DNA of 64,000 bases from Phycisphaeraceae bacterium (GTDB lineage Bacteria; Planctomycetota; Phycisphaerae; Phycisphaerales; Phycisphaeraceae), in assembly GCA_029260595.1 (NCBI GenBank), contig JAJDCY010000011.1, positions 48,707 to 112,706 on the forward strand, read 5' to 3'. Each line of letters begins with the position of its first letter. The first letter of the stretch is position 1. The notes under the pieces were generated by a model. That model was not told where the DNA came from. It did no database searches and was given only the letters and a program-made list of their open reading frames with translations. A program made the translations under genes and the position numbers. Shown here one piece after another: positions 17,530 through 26,400 of this stretch.

Positions 17530-18856
17530 TTGCTGGTTTGGTTGCGGCTGTTGGTTGGGTGCGCGGGGTGGGTGGATCGACACTGACAAGCGGACTTGTC
17601 AGTGCCGCCCCGGGCGCGGGTTGCTGTGCGAGCTCGTCGACGACGCGGTCGAAGTCGTTGAGTTTGGCGGGGATGATGGGGACGTCGGCGAACTGGCCTT
17701 GCATGGCTTCGACGGTTTTGAGTCCGTTGCCGGTGATGCAGACGCAGATGGGTTCGTCGCGTGGGATTCGGCCTGACTCGATGAGCTTGATGGCGCATGC
17801 GAGTGTTGTGCCGCCAGCGGGCTCGGTGAAGACGCCTTCTGTTTGTGCGAGGAGTTTGACGGCGTCGAGTATTTCCTGGTCTTGTGCGGCGGCGCCGTAG
17901 CCTCCGGAGTCGTTGACGATTTTGATGACGTAGTAGCCGTCGGCGGGGTTGCCGATGGCGATGCTCTTGGCGATGGTGTCGGGTTTTTGTGGTTTGAATA
18001 GTTCGCGGCCGTTGCGGAGGGCTTCGACGACGGGGCTGCAGCCCTGGGCCTGGGCGGCGTACATTTTGGGTTGGTTGTCTTTGACGAGTCCGAGTTCGAT
18101 GAACTCGCGGTAGCCCTTCCAGACTTTGGGCAGGAGCGTGCCGCCGGCGACGGGGACGACGGTGTGTTTGGGCAGTTGCCAGCCTAGTTGTTCTGCGATT
18201 TCGAAGCCGAGCGTTTTGGCGCCTTCGGTGTAGAAGGGTCGTAGGTTGACGTTGACGATGGCCCAGTTGTATTTGTCGGCGATCTGTGAGCAGAGGCGGT
18301 TGACGTCGTCGTAGTTGCCGTGGATCTTGACCATGCGCGGGCCGAAGACGAGCGAGCCGACGATTTTGCCCTCTTCGAGGTCGTGGGGGATGAGTACGAA
18401 CGAGCGGACGCCGGCGGCGGCGGCGTGTGCGGCGACGCTGTGTGCGAGGTTGCCGGTGGAGGCGCATGCGACGGTATCGAATCCGAACTCGAGTGCTTTG
18501 GTGAGCGCGATGGAGACGACGCGGTCTTTGTATGAGAAGGTCGGGTAGTTGGCGGAGTCGTCTTTGATGTAGAGGTCTTTGACGCCGAGTTTTTTGGCGA
18601 GGTTGTCGGCACGGATGAGGGGTGTCATGCCGGATCGGAGTCCGGCGCGGGGCGGGCCTTCGACTGGGAGGAGGTCTTTGTATCGCCAGAGCGAGTCGGG
18701 TCCGGCCTGGATGGATTCGCGTGTGACGTTGCCGCGCATGGCGGTGTAGTCGAATGCGACTTCGAGCGGTCCGAAGTCGTTTTCGCAGACGGTGCGTGGC
18801 TCGACGGGGTAGTCGGCGGCGCATTCTTTGCAGGTTAGTGCGCGGACGTAGCTCAT
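17522..18856 (-). CDS. thrC: Threonine synthase-like PLP enzyme (candidate homocysteine-forming enzyme)
   Basis: A 444-aa fold-type II PLP enzyme of the threonine synthase family. An N-terminal zinc-ribbon-like CKEC...C is followed by SGMTPLIRADNLAKKLG, the PLP lysine in FSYKDRVVS, the ASTGNLAHS loop and ITGNGLKT. Threonine synthases convert O-phosphohomoserine to threonine. The SAM-I riboswitch upstream and the sulfur carrier downstream suggest it may instead add sulfur to O-phosphohomoserine to form homocysteine (inference). The last ~25 residues, ALTSPLVSVDPP onward, are read from a REP palindrome and low-complexity DNA and are probably non-functional. Start at 18856 encodes MSYVRALTCKEC. 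Confidence 0.85.
   Translation of the reverse strand: MSYVRALTCKECAADYPVEPRTVCENDFGPLEVAFDYTAMRGNVTRESIQAGPDSLWRYKDLLPVEGPPRAGLRSGMTPLIRADNLAKKLGVKDLYIKDDSANYPTFSYKDRVVSIALTKALEFGFDTVACASTGNLAHSVAAHAAAAGVRSFVLIPHDLEEGKIVGSLVFGPRMVKIHGNYDDVNRLCSQIADKYNWAIVNVNLRPFYTEGAKTLGFEIAEQLGWQLPKHTVVPVAGGTLLPKVWKGYREFIELGLVKDNQPKMYAAQAQGCSPVVEALRNGRELFKPQKPDTIAKSIAIGNPADGYYVIKIVNDSGGYGAAAQDQEILDAVKLLAQTEGVFTEPAGGTTLACAIKLIESGRIPRDEPICVCITGNGLKTVEAMQGQFADVPIIPAKLNDFDRVVDELAQQPAPGAALTSPLVSVDPPTPRTQPTAATKPATP
17581..17604 (+). repeat. REP palindrome, CACTGACAAG type (copy 2), inside thrC 3' end
   Basis: Arms CACTGACAAG and CTTGTCAGTG around CGGA. It lies within the reading frame of the threonine-synthase-like gene, where it encodes ALTSPLVSV. 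Confidence 0.85.
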
Positions 18857-18911
18857 TTGGCGCTCCGTGTCGCGGCCTTGCCCGTGAGTTTTGGGGCGTG
18901 TGGCGGCGACG

Positions 18912-18952
18912 AAAAAACCCTTCTTATCGAGCAAGAAGTCGAGCAAGAAGGG
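18912..18952 (-). terminator. Intrinsic terminator of the SAM riboswitch expression platform
   Basis: Read on the minus strand, CCCTTCTT pairs with AAGAAGGG and a run of six T follows. The 3' arm GATAAGAAGGG copies the 3' strand of riboswitch helix P1 (GATAAGAAG). The same upstream CTTCTT segment could therefore pair either with P1's 3' strand (antiterminator, no SAM) or within the terminator (SAM bound). Confidence 0.8.
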
Positions 18953-18984
18953 CCTGGACGCCGTGATCGGTGTTTGAGCCGCTT

Positions 18985-19109
18985 CTTATCTTTCTCCGGC
19001 GCGTCGCGTGGGCAACGAGTCGGGGAAGGAATTCGCACCGTCGTCCCGGTTGGTACCGGGGCGGTTGCGGTGGCGTCAAAGGGCCCGTCCCTCAGCCACT
19101 CTCGATAAG
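18985..19109 (-). ncRNA. SAM-I (S-box) riboswitch
   Basis: On the minus strand the leader begins CTTATCGAGAGTGGCTGAGG and closes with GGAGAAAGATAAG, forming helix P1. Between them are the conserved S-box landmarks: GAGGGACGGGCCC, GACGCC...GCAACC, and GGTGCGAATTCC. Element order and ~125-nt length are those of the SAM-I class, which binds S-adenosylmethionine and switches off methionine and sulfur genes by termination. A terminator follows before the threonine-synthase-like start codon at 18856, so the whole downstream cluster is probably SAM-repressed. Confidence 0.92.
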
Positions 19110-19132
19110 TCGCGATCTAAGTTGTCAGGCGG

Positions 19133-19161
19133 ATTGTAGGGCCTGCTGTGTGTTGGGTCAA
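19133..19161 (-). promoter_or_regulatory. Sigma70-type promoter of the SAM-riboswitch operon
   Basis: On the minus strand TTGACC (19161-19156), 17 bases, then TACAAT (19138-19133), placing transcription start about 15-20 bases before the riboswitch P1 helix. Confidence 0.72.
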
Positions 19162-19211
19162 TTGAAGTAGACGATTTGGTGGGCGGTGGGGCAAGTTTTG
19201 GGGGGGGGGGA

Positions 19212-19237
19212 TGGTGGGCGGTGCCCACCCTACGGGG
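19212..19237 (+). repeat. GGTGCCCACCCTACGGGG hairpin repeat
   Basis: TGGTGGGCGGTGCCCACC followed by CTACGGGGG, between rpsG and the riboswitch promoter. Confidence 0.6.
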
Positions 19238-19260
19238 GTCATTGCCGACCCGAGGGGTTA

Positions 19261-19737
19261 TTACCAGGAGAAGTGTGCGAAGGCTCGGTTGGCTTCGGCC
19301 ATGCGGTGTGTGTTTTCGCGTGTGGTGACGGCTTTGCCATCGCCGTGTGAGGCGTCGAAGAGTTCGCGGGCGAGTCGCAGGTACATGGGTTTGCCGGACT
19401 CTTTGCGAGCGGCGTCGATGATCCAGCGGAAGGCGAGTGATTGCTTGCGCTTCTGCTTGACCTGCATGGGGACCTGGTAGTTGGCACCGCCTACGCGCTT
19501 GGAGCGGACCTCTACTTCGGGTCGTACGCGGTCGATGGCACGCTCGAAGACTTCGAGTGCGGGTGGGTTGCCTTCGGTGCGTTTTTCGATCTCGTCGAGT
19601 GCGGAATAGACGACTTTTTGTGCGACGGACTTTTTGCCGTCGTGCATGAGGCAGTTGATGAAGCGTGAAAGCTGCTTGCTGCCGTAGCGTGGGTCGGGCT
19701 TGAGCTGCTCGTCTGATTTGGTGATGCGACCGGCCAT
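19261..19737 (-). CDS. rpsG: 30S ribosomal protein S7
   Basis: A 158-aa uS7, the primary 16S rRNA 3'-domain binder that nucleates small-subunit head assembly. Signature segments include YGSKQLSRFINCLMHDGKK, RVGGANYQVPMQV and FAHFSW. It follows rpsL by 45 bp as in the classical str operon, but fusA and tuf do not follow; the SAM-riboswitch operon comes next instead. Confidence 0.98.
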   Translation of the reverse strand: MAGRITKSDEQLKPDPRYGSKQLSRFINCLMHDGKKSVAQKVVYSALDEIEKRTEGNPPALEVFERAIDRVRPEVEVRSKRVGGANYQVPMQVKQKRKQSLAFRWIIDAARKESGKPMYLRLARELFDASHGDGKAVTTRENTHRMAEANRAFAHFSW

Positions 19738-19782
19738 GGGTTTGGATCCGTTTCGTGGCCCGTGTTGGGCGTGGGCGGGTGT

Positions 19783-20154
19783 TTACTTGACCTGTTTGAC
19801 GCCGTATTTGGAGCGGCCCTTCTTGCGGCCGTCGACGCCGAGGCAGTCGAGCGAGCCGCGGACGACGTGGTATCGGACGCCGGGCAGGTCGCGGACGCGG
19901 CCACCGCGGACGAGGACGATGGAGTGTTCCTGTAGGTTGTGTCCCTCGCCGCCGATGTATGCGGTGATCTCTTTGCCGTTGGAGAGGCGTACGCGTGCGA
20001 CCTTACGGAGCGCGGAGTTGGGCTTTTTGGGCGTAACGGTCTTGACCTGTAGGCAGACGCCGCGTTTTTGCGGGCATGCTTCGAGGTCCTTGACCTTACT
20101 TTTGGCCTTGGGTGTGCGTCGGGGGTTGCGTACAAGTTGATTGGTCGTGGGCAT
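19783..20154 (-). CDS. rpsL: 30S ribosomal protein S12
   Basis: A 123-aa uS12, located at the decoding centre. [17 protein letters not shown] contains Lys43, and [13 protein letters not shown] contains Asp89. Position 88, Lys in E. coli, is Arg here; substitutions at this position in other bacteria affect streptomycin sensitivity and decoding accuracy. ATG 20154 begins [10 protein letters not shown] as expected. Co-directional with rpsG. Confidence 0.98.
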   Translation of the reverse strand: MPTTNQLVRNPRRTPKAKSKVKDLEACPQKRGVCLQVKTVTPKKPNSALRKVARVRLSNGKEITAYIGGEGHNLQEHSIVLVRGGRVRDLPGVRYHVVRGSLDCLGVDGRKKGRSKYGVKQVK

Positions 20155-20320
20155 AGGTGGCCTCTAAAACGGCGAACAGAGTCCCGTAGCTTAACCGGGT
20201 TGGGGGGGTGGATGCAAGGGGGGTGTTGGGGGGGGAGGGGGATGGGGAAGACATGGGTATATAAGGTTAGCGATGGTGCCCGGAGGGGGGGACGGGGGGG
20301 TTGGCTTTGGTCGACCGGCC

Positions 20321-22006
<1,686 letters not shown>

Positions 22007-22129
22007 TTGCGGTGCTTCCGGTGTGGCGGTTCCGGGGCGGGTGTGGATCGGGTGATCAGCTTATTTTGTTTTGGCGTGGTGGGTGGGGGATGGGTTGGTT
22101 GGCGGGGCGGGGGTGGGTTGGTGGATCGA

Positions 22130-22153
22130 CACTGACAAGAGGACTTGTCAGTG
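22130..22153 (+). repeat. REP palindrome, CACTGACAAG type (copy 3)
   Basis: Arms CACTGACAAG and CTTGTCAGTG around AGGA, preceded by GGATCGA and followed by CCACCCG, the same flanks as copies 2 and 4. Confidence 0.85.
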
Positions 22154-22172
22154 CCACCCGGATGGGGCGGAG

Positions 22173-22493
22173 TTAGGCGTTGGGCATTTGGATGAGTTCG
22201 GCGACTTCGAGTGTTCCGTCGATTCTTAGGAATGGGCAGGATTTGGCGAGTTTGATGGCGGCTTGGATGGAGTCGGCTTGGATGATGGTGTAGCCGGACA
22301 TGGCGGTGGCGCTGCCGGGGGTGGTGGTGGCGTCGGGGCGGATGGTGTGGGCGGCTTTGAGCGGGTTGGCGGGTGAGACGACGGCGTCGGCGAGTGAGGC
22401 GAGCCATTGCTGGTATTCGGCGAAGTGTTTTTTGGCGTCGTCGGGGTTGGCCGGGTGGTTGCCGCCGAAGTAGGTGATGAGGTAGTTGGGCAT
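22173..22493 (-). CDS. YCII-domain protein
   Basis: A 106-aa YCII-related protein, a dimeric alpha/beta-barrel (ferredoxin-like) fold. MPNYLITYFGGNHP, EYQQWLASLADAVV and MSGYTIIQADSIQAA match the DGPF/YCII group, often found beside ECF sigma factors. No sigma factor is next to it here. The function is unknown; it follows the DoxX-like gene by 10 bp, in one operon. Confidence 0.85.
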   Translation of the reverse strand: MPNYLITYFGGNHPANPDDAKKHFAEYQQWLASLADAVVSPANPLKAAHTIRPDATTTPGSATAMSGYTIIQADSIQAAIKLAKSCPFLRIDGTLEVAELIQMPNA

Positions 22494-22503
22494 GGGGGGT
22501 GTC

Positions 22504-22956
22504 CTACGGTGTTTTTCTGAGGGTTCCGCCTACGACGAGGGCGGCGGAGATGATGAGGAGGTTTTTGATGATGTATTGGCCTTCGATGGTGGGGGCGTAG
22601 GGGTAGCGGTCGGGTTGGAAGGTGACGGCGGGGAGGATGGCCAGGGGCATGAGGGTGCCGGCCATCTGGAGTGCGAGCAGGGCGATGGCGATGCGGAGTG
22701 TGCGGCGGAAGAGGAAGGTGACGCCGATGGTGACCTCCCACCAGCCGATGACGTGGAGCCATGTTGGTGGGGTGAGCAGTGGCAGCCAATCGACGGTGGC
22801 GAGGACGAGGGGCTCGGCGGGAGAGAGGCCGAGGGGTTTAAGGATGCCGAACCAGATAAAGATGACGCCGAGTGAGAGGCGCAGGGCGGTGGGGCCCCAT
22901 GTGTGCATGAGGGTTGAGATTTTCTGGTCGAGGTGGTGGAGGGTGTGGGGGGCCAT
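22504..22956 (-). CDS. DoxX-like / DUF417-type membrane protein
   Basis: A 150-aa inner-membrane protein with four predicted helices. LRLSLGVIFIWFGILK at the N-terminus and GQYIIKNLLIISAALVVGG at the C-terminus are typical of the DoxX/YkgB group. Members are implicated in redox or osmotic stress, without a defined reaction. It starts 3 bp after the stop of the upstream nuclease-like gene. A remnant of a homologue lies at 35397-35528. Confidence 0.85.
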   Translation of the reverse strand: MAPHTLHHLDQKISTLMHTWGPTALRLSLGVIFIWFGILKPLGLSPAEPLVLATVDWLPLLTPPTWLHVIGWWEVTIGVTFLFRRTLRIAIALLALQMAGTLMPLAILPAVTFQPDRYPYAPTIEGQYIIKNLLIISAALVVGGTLRKTP

Positions 22957-22959
22957 GTC

Positions 22960-23499
22960 TTAGTAGCCGATAAGCAAGAGACTGTAAGGCAGCGTGAACC
23001 GCGAATGTCCGAACAGTGCATCCGCAACGTTCTTGGTGTTGTTGAAGTCACTGCTTGATGTATTGCGGCCGCCCGACTTGTACTTGTAGCTCAGCGGGAC
23101 AGCGAGGGCGAGGACATCTACCTGTACCATAACCATCGCTTGCACCAGGTCTCTGTAGATGGCGTTGCCCATCCAAGCTCGACCGGCCTCCACTTCTAAG
23201 CCACATCGCCATCCGGGGTGATAGGCGTCGATTTCGTACGTCAGCGTTGGTTGGCATTGTTCACCGTAAAACACGGGCCGTTGAAGTTTTTGAGCGCGCG
23301 CCTTGCCGCGTTCAACATCAAAACCGATCTCGATCAAATCAGGCCGGATCTTCGCGAGGACACCGTCGCTCGACAGGCCTTTCTTTAGGTCAACCGTGGA
23401 GATCGCTGAATGGTGTTTCCTAAAGGCCCCGATGATCGGCTCGACGAACTGGGGCGGCGGTTCCGTCCGGGGGAAGTAGTGAAAAAGGAGATCAGCCAC
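22960..23499 (-). CDS. Hypothetical protein, PD-(D/E)XK nuclease-like
   Basis: A 179-aa protein. The central TYEIDAYHPGWRCGLEVEAGRA has the D-x(n)-ExE spacing of PD-(D/E)XK nucleases. MGNAIYRDLVQAMVMVQVDVLALAVPLSYKY and ALFGHSRFTLPYSLLLIGY follow. This resembles a widely spread family of uncharacterised or BglII-like restriction-fold proteins; no methylase is nearby. Its DNA is visibly less GC-rich than its neighbours and lacks the strong strand bias, suggesting recent acquisition. The nuclease function is inference. Confidence 0.7.
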   Translation of the reverse strand: MADLLFHYFPRTEPPPQFVEPIIGAFRKHHSAISTVDLKKGLSSDGVLAKIRPDLIEIGFDVERGKARAQKLQRPVFYGEQCQPTLTYEIDAYHPGWRCGLEVEAGRAWMGNAIYRDLVQAMVMVQVDVLALAVPLSYKYKSGGRNTSSSDFNNTKNVADALFGHSRFTLPYSLLLIGY

Positions 23500-23591
23500 T
23501 GTTGGCTCACATCAGGGTGTTGTTACTCGAACGATCTTACCGAGGTGACCGGCCCTCGCTAGCCAACAAACGGTGTGTCAAACATGATCTG

Positions 23592-24809
23592 TCACGACGT
23601 CGTCGTCACACAGTCGCTCAACACTGCTTCGAGTTGTTGTACGTGGTGGGTCATTGATAGTTGGTTGGTGAGGTTTGTTGTGGCGGCGGCGCAGGCGTTT
23701 CGCTCGTCTTCGTTGGCCAGGTCGTGCATGGCGTTGGTTAGGGTGGTTATGTCGGTGGGGTCTTGGATGACTCGGCCACGGGGGGGGTGGGGGTTGGGGG
23801 AGTTGGGTTGGGGTTGGATGAGGTCGGCGGCGCCGTTGTAGCGGGTGGTGATGGCGGGGACGGCCATGATTAGGGATTCGATGACGACTTTGGATGAGGG
23901 GTCGTAGAAGGTTGGGTGGACGGTGATGTCGGCGGCGGCGTAGAGCTCGTGCATGCGGGAGGTGGGGCCGACAAACTTGACACGGGATCGGATGCCGAGG
24001 TTGGCGGCGAGGTGTTGTTCGCGGTATCCGGGGTGGCCGGCCATGATGAGGATGGGGTTGGTGGGGGAGTTCGCCGTGGGGGTGGGGGTGGTTAGGCGGG
24101 TGGTGAGTTGTTTGAAGGCGTGGAGGAGTTGGCGTGAGCCTTTGAGGCGTGGGTTCATGGCGGCGAAGAGGTAGACCAGTGCGTCGTCGGGGATGTCGAA
24201 GCCGGCGCGGACGCGTTGGCGCCAGGTGGCGCGGTCGGTGTCGGTGTGGGCCGGCACGTCGGCGGCGTTGGGGATGATGCGGATGCGGTCGGGGGGGATG
24301 TGGTAGTGGGATTGGAGCTGGGTCGAGACGTATTGGCTGACGGCGAGGAAGGTTTTGACGCTGGGGTCGGTGGCGGTGCGTTTTTCGAGGCGCAGGAGCA
24401 GGCGCTGCTTGGGGGTCAGGGCGAGGAGGATGCGCTTGGTGAGGCGGGCGAGGGGGGTGGGGCGCATGGCGATGTTGCGTTGTTGTGTTTCGCGGACGGT
24501 GCCGGCGCGGGGTTGGACGAGTGTGGCGGGGACGGCCATGGTTACGGAGAGGGAGGCGTCGTATGGGTTGTCGGCGAGTTGTTGTTTTGTCCAGCGTGCG
24601 AATGGGGCGATGGCGATGCCGTGTTTGGGGCGCGTGGTGAGCATGGGGCGGATGGTGGCGGGGGCTGCGGCGCCCGGGTCGGGGCAGTAGGCGGTGAGGA
24701 CGGTGATGTGGTGGCCTCGTGCGGTGAGGTGTTGGACGATTTGTGCGGTGGAGCGTTCGGCGCCGCCGGCGGAGGGGTCGAATCGTTCGATGATGACGGC
24801 GAGGTTCAT
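23592..24809 (-). CDS. Glycosyltransferase family 4, WaaG-like
   Basis: A 405-aa GT4 (GT-B fold) enzyme. MNLAVIIERFDPSAGGAERS carries the N-terminal donor loop of RfaG/WaaG-type LPS core glucosyltransferases. The C-terminal domain has FAAMNPRLKGSRQLL, ILIMAGHP, VKFVGPT and a YDPSSKVVIESLIMAVPAI acceptor/donor loop with the E-x7-E-type glutamate. It probably adds a sugar to LPS core. Start 24809 (MNLAV) is used; an in-frame ATG 33 bases upstream adds unrelated residues. WaaF and GmhB genes follow upstream on the same strand. Confidence 0.9.
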   Translation of the reverse strand: MNLAVIIERFDPSAGGAERSTAQIVQHLTARGHHITVLTAYCPDPGAAAPATIRPMLTTRPKHGIAIAPFARWTKQQLADNPYDASLSVTMAVPATLVQPRAGTVRETQQRNIAMRPTPLARLTKRILLALTPKQRLLLRLEKRTATDPSVKTFLAVSQYVSTQLQSHYHIPPDRIRIIPNAADVPAHTDTDRATWRQRVRAGFDIPDDALVYLFAAMNPRLKGSRQLLHAFKQLTTRLTTPTPTANSPTNPILIMAGHPGYREQHLAANLGIRSRVKFVGPTSRMHELYAAADITVHPTFYDPSSKVVIESLIMAVPAITTRYNGAADLIQPQPNSPNPHPPRGRVIQDPTDITTLTNAMHDLANEDERNACAAATTNLTNQLSMTHHVQQLEAVLSDCVTTTS

Positions 24810-24833
24810 GGGTGTGGGGGTTGGGTTGAGGGA

Positions 24834-24857
24834 CACTGACAAGCGGACTTGTCAGTG
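24834..24857 (+). repeat. REP palindrome, CACTGACAAG type (copy 4)
   Basis: Arms CACTGACAAG and CTTGTCAGTG around CGGA, just upstream of the glycosyltransferase start. Confidence 0.85.
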
Positions 24858-24980
24858 CCACCCGTGGGAGTGTTTGGAAAGGGGGAGTATAGCGGGCGGG
24901 GGTTGGTGGGTTGGGGGTGTTGAGGGGGGATGTTGGTTGGCGGGCAAGTGATGGGACGCGGAGAGGGGCGGGTTGATCGA

Positions 24981-25004
24981 CACTGACGAGCGGACTTGTC
25001 AGTG
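24981..25004 (+). repeat. REP palindrome, CACTGACAAG type (copy 5)
   Basis: Arms CACTGACGAG and CTTGTCAGTG (one mismatch) around CGGA, 147 bp from copy 4 in the same orientation, forming a REP doublet. Confidence 0.8.
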
Positions 25005-25085
25005 CCACTGGTCGAGGTTCATTTTTTTGGGGGAGTGGGAGTGGTGGGGTTGGGGTTTGTAAAACCACCCAAACGGGGGGGGTGT

Positions 25086-26174
25086 TTAGGGGGGGGGTGG
25101 GTTGGGGGTTTGGAGTTCTGCGGCGCGGTCGAGGACCATGTCGGGGTTGATGCGGGTCATGCAGCGGTGGTCGAGGGGGCATTTCTTTTTCTGGCATGGG
25201 CCGCAGAAGACGTCGACGCGGACGATGCGCTCGCGATCAAAATTAATCTCGGTCCAGGCGGGGTCGGTGGGGCCGAAGACGGTGACGACGGGGACGTTGA
25301 ATGCGGCGGCGATGTGGCGCGGGCCGGTGTCGTTGGTGACCATGAGGTCGGCGAGGCGGACGACGCTCTTTAGTGTGGGCAGGTCGACGCCGAGTGCGGG
25401 CAGGTCGAGAATGGGGTGTTTGGCGGCGTTGATGACGGCGTCGAGGATGGGGCGCTCGTTGGGGGCGCCGGTGACGGCGAGTGTGGCGTTGTGCTGTTCG
25501 GTGAGGCGGTCGGCGACGGCGGCGAAGCGGTCGGGGTACCAGATTTTGGCGTCGCCGTAGTTGGCGCCGGGGTTGATGAGGATGAGGGGGCGGTTGGCGG
25601 TTGGGTCGTGGCCGGCTTGGGTGAGCAGTTGGGCGGCGCGGGCATCGTGTTCGGGGCGGGTGAACAGTTGCATCGTGGGGTCGGGGTTTTCGGCGCCGAG
25701 GTAGCGGGCGATGCCGAGGTAGTAGTCGTGCGCGGAGACGGGGACGAAGCGGCCTTTGGCTCGGGGGGGCAGGAGGCGGTCGGTGAGGAGGAAGCCGCGG
25801 CCGTCGCGGTCGTAGCCAACGCGTCGTGGGATGGAGGCGACGCGCATGAGCAGTGCGGAGCGGAAGCTGTTTGGTAGGAGGATGGCGGTGTCGAACTGGC
25901 GCATGGCCAGGCGGCGGGCGAGTGAGAAGGCGCCGGCGCGGCGGTCGGTTGGGCGGGACTTTTTTGGGCGGGCGGTGACGATGCGGTCGACCCAGGGGCA
26001 TGCGTCGAGGATGGCGCGCGTGGTGCGTCGGACGAGTGCGGTGATGTGGGTGTCGGGGTAGAGGTTGCGTAGTGCGCGGAGTGTGGGGGTGGCCATGACT
26101 GCGTCGCCGATCCATGAGGGGGCGACGATGAGCAGGCGTTGGGGGGGTTGGTGGTCGGGGGGTGGCGGTGGCAT
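25086..26174 (-). CDS. waaF: ADP-heptose:LPS heptosyltransferase II
   Basis: A 362-aa GT9 (GT-B) enzyme that transfers heptose from ADP-heptose to the inner LPS core. LLIVAPSWIGDAVMATPTL is the classic WaaF N-terminus; LILINPGANYGDAKIWY and MVTNDTGPRHIAAAFNVPVV are the donor-site motifs. A Cys-rich CGPCQKKKCPLDHRCM segment near the end is typical of the family. ATG 26174 gives MPPPPPDHQ before the conserved core. With the adjacent GmhB it points to heptose-containing LPS. Confidence 0.93.
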   Translation of the reverse strand: MPPPPPDHQPPQRLLIVAPSWIGDAVMATPTLRALRNLYPDTHITALVRRTTRAILDACPWVDRIVTARPKKSRPTDRRAGAFSLARRLAMRQFDTAILLPNSFRSALLMRVASIPRRVGYDRDGRGFLLTDRLLPPRAKGRFVPVSAHDYYLGIARYLGAENPDPTMQLFTRPEHDARAAQLLTQAGHDPTANRPLILINPGANYGDAKIWYPDRFAAVADRLTEQHNATLAVTGAPNERPILDAVINAAKHPILDLPALGVDLPTLKSVVRLADLMVTNDTGPRHIAAAFNVPVVTVFGPTDPAWTEINFDRERIVRVDVFCGPCQKKKCPLDHRCMTRINPDMVLDRAAELQTPNPPPP

Positions 26175-26249
26175 TTGGTAAGGGAGTATAGCCCCGCTGC
26201 CGTGGCGGTTGGGGTGGGCGTGGGGGTGGGTTGGTTGTGCGGTGGGGTT

Positions 26250-26285
26250 GGCCTGCCACTGCTTGGCGAGCAAGCCGTGGCACCC
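26250..26285 (-). repeat. REP palindrome, GTGCCACTGCTTG type
   Basis: On the minus strand GGGTGCCACGGCTTG, CTCGC, then CAAGCAGTGGCAGGCC, upstream of waaF. The same family occurs at 28434-28467. Confidence 0.75.
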
Positions 26286-26355
26286 GGAGGGGGGAGCACC
26301 GGCAGATAAGCCGCCAGTGTAACGGGAAGAGAGGCGGGGGAGTGGATTTGAAGGC

Positions 26356-26380
26356 AGGGCGAGCCCCGCCCTACGGGGGA
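26356..26380 (+). repeat. GCCCTACGGGG hairpin repeat, variant
   Basis: AGGGCGAGCCCCGCCCTACGGGG, a divergent member of the GGTGCCCACCCTACGGGG family, near the 3' end of gmhB. Confidence 0.4.
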
Positions 26381-26400
26381 GGGGCATCCGGCAAGGAGGG

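Noticed and set aside
18857..19200. tRNA-Ser-like stretch upstream of thrC
   Set aside because: The conserved blocks belong to the SAM-I riboswitch; no cloverleaf or T-loop could be drawn.
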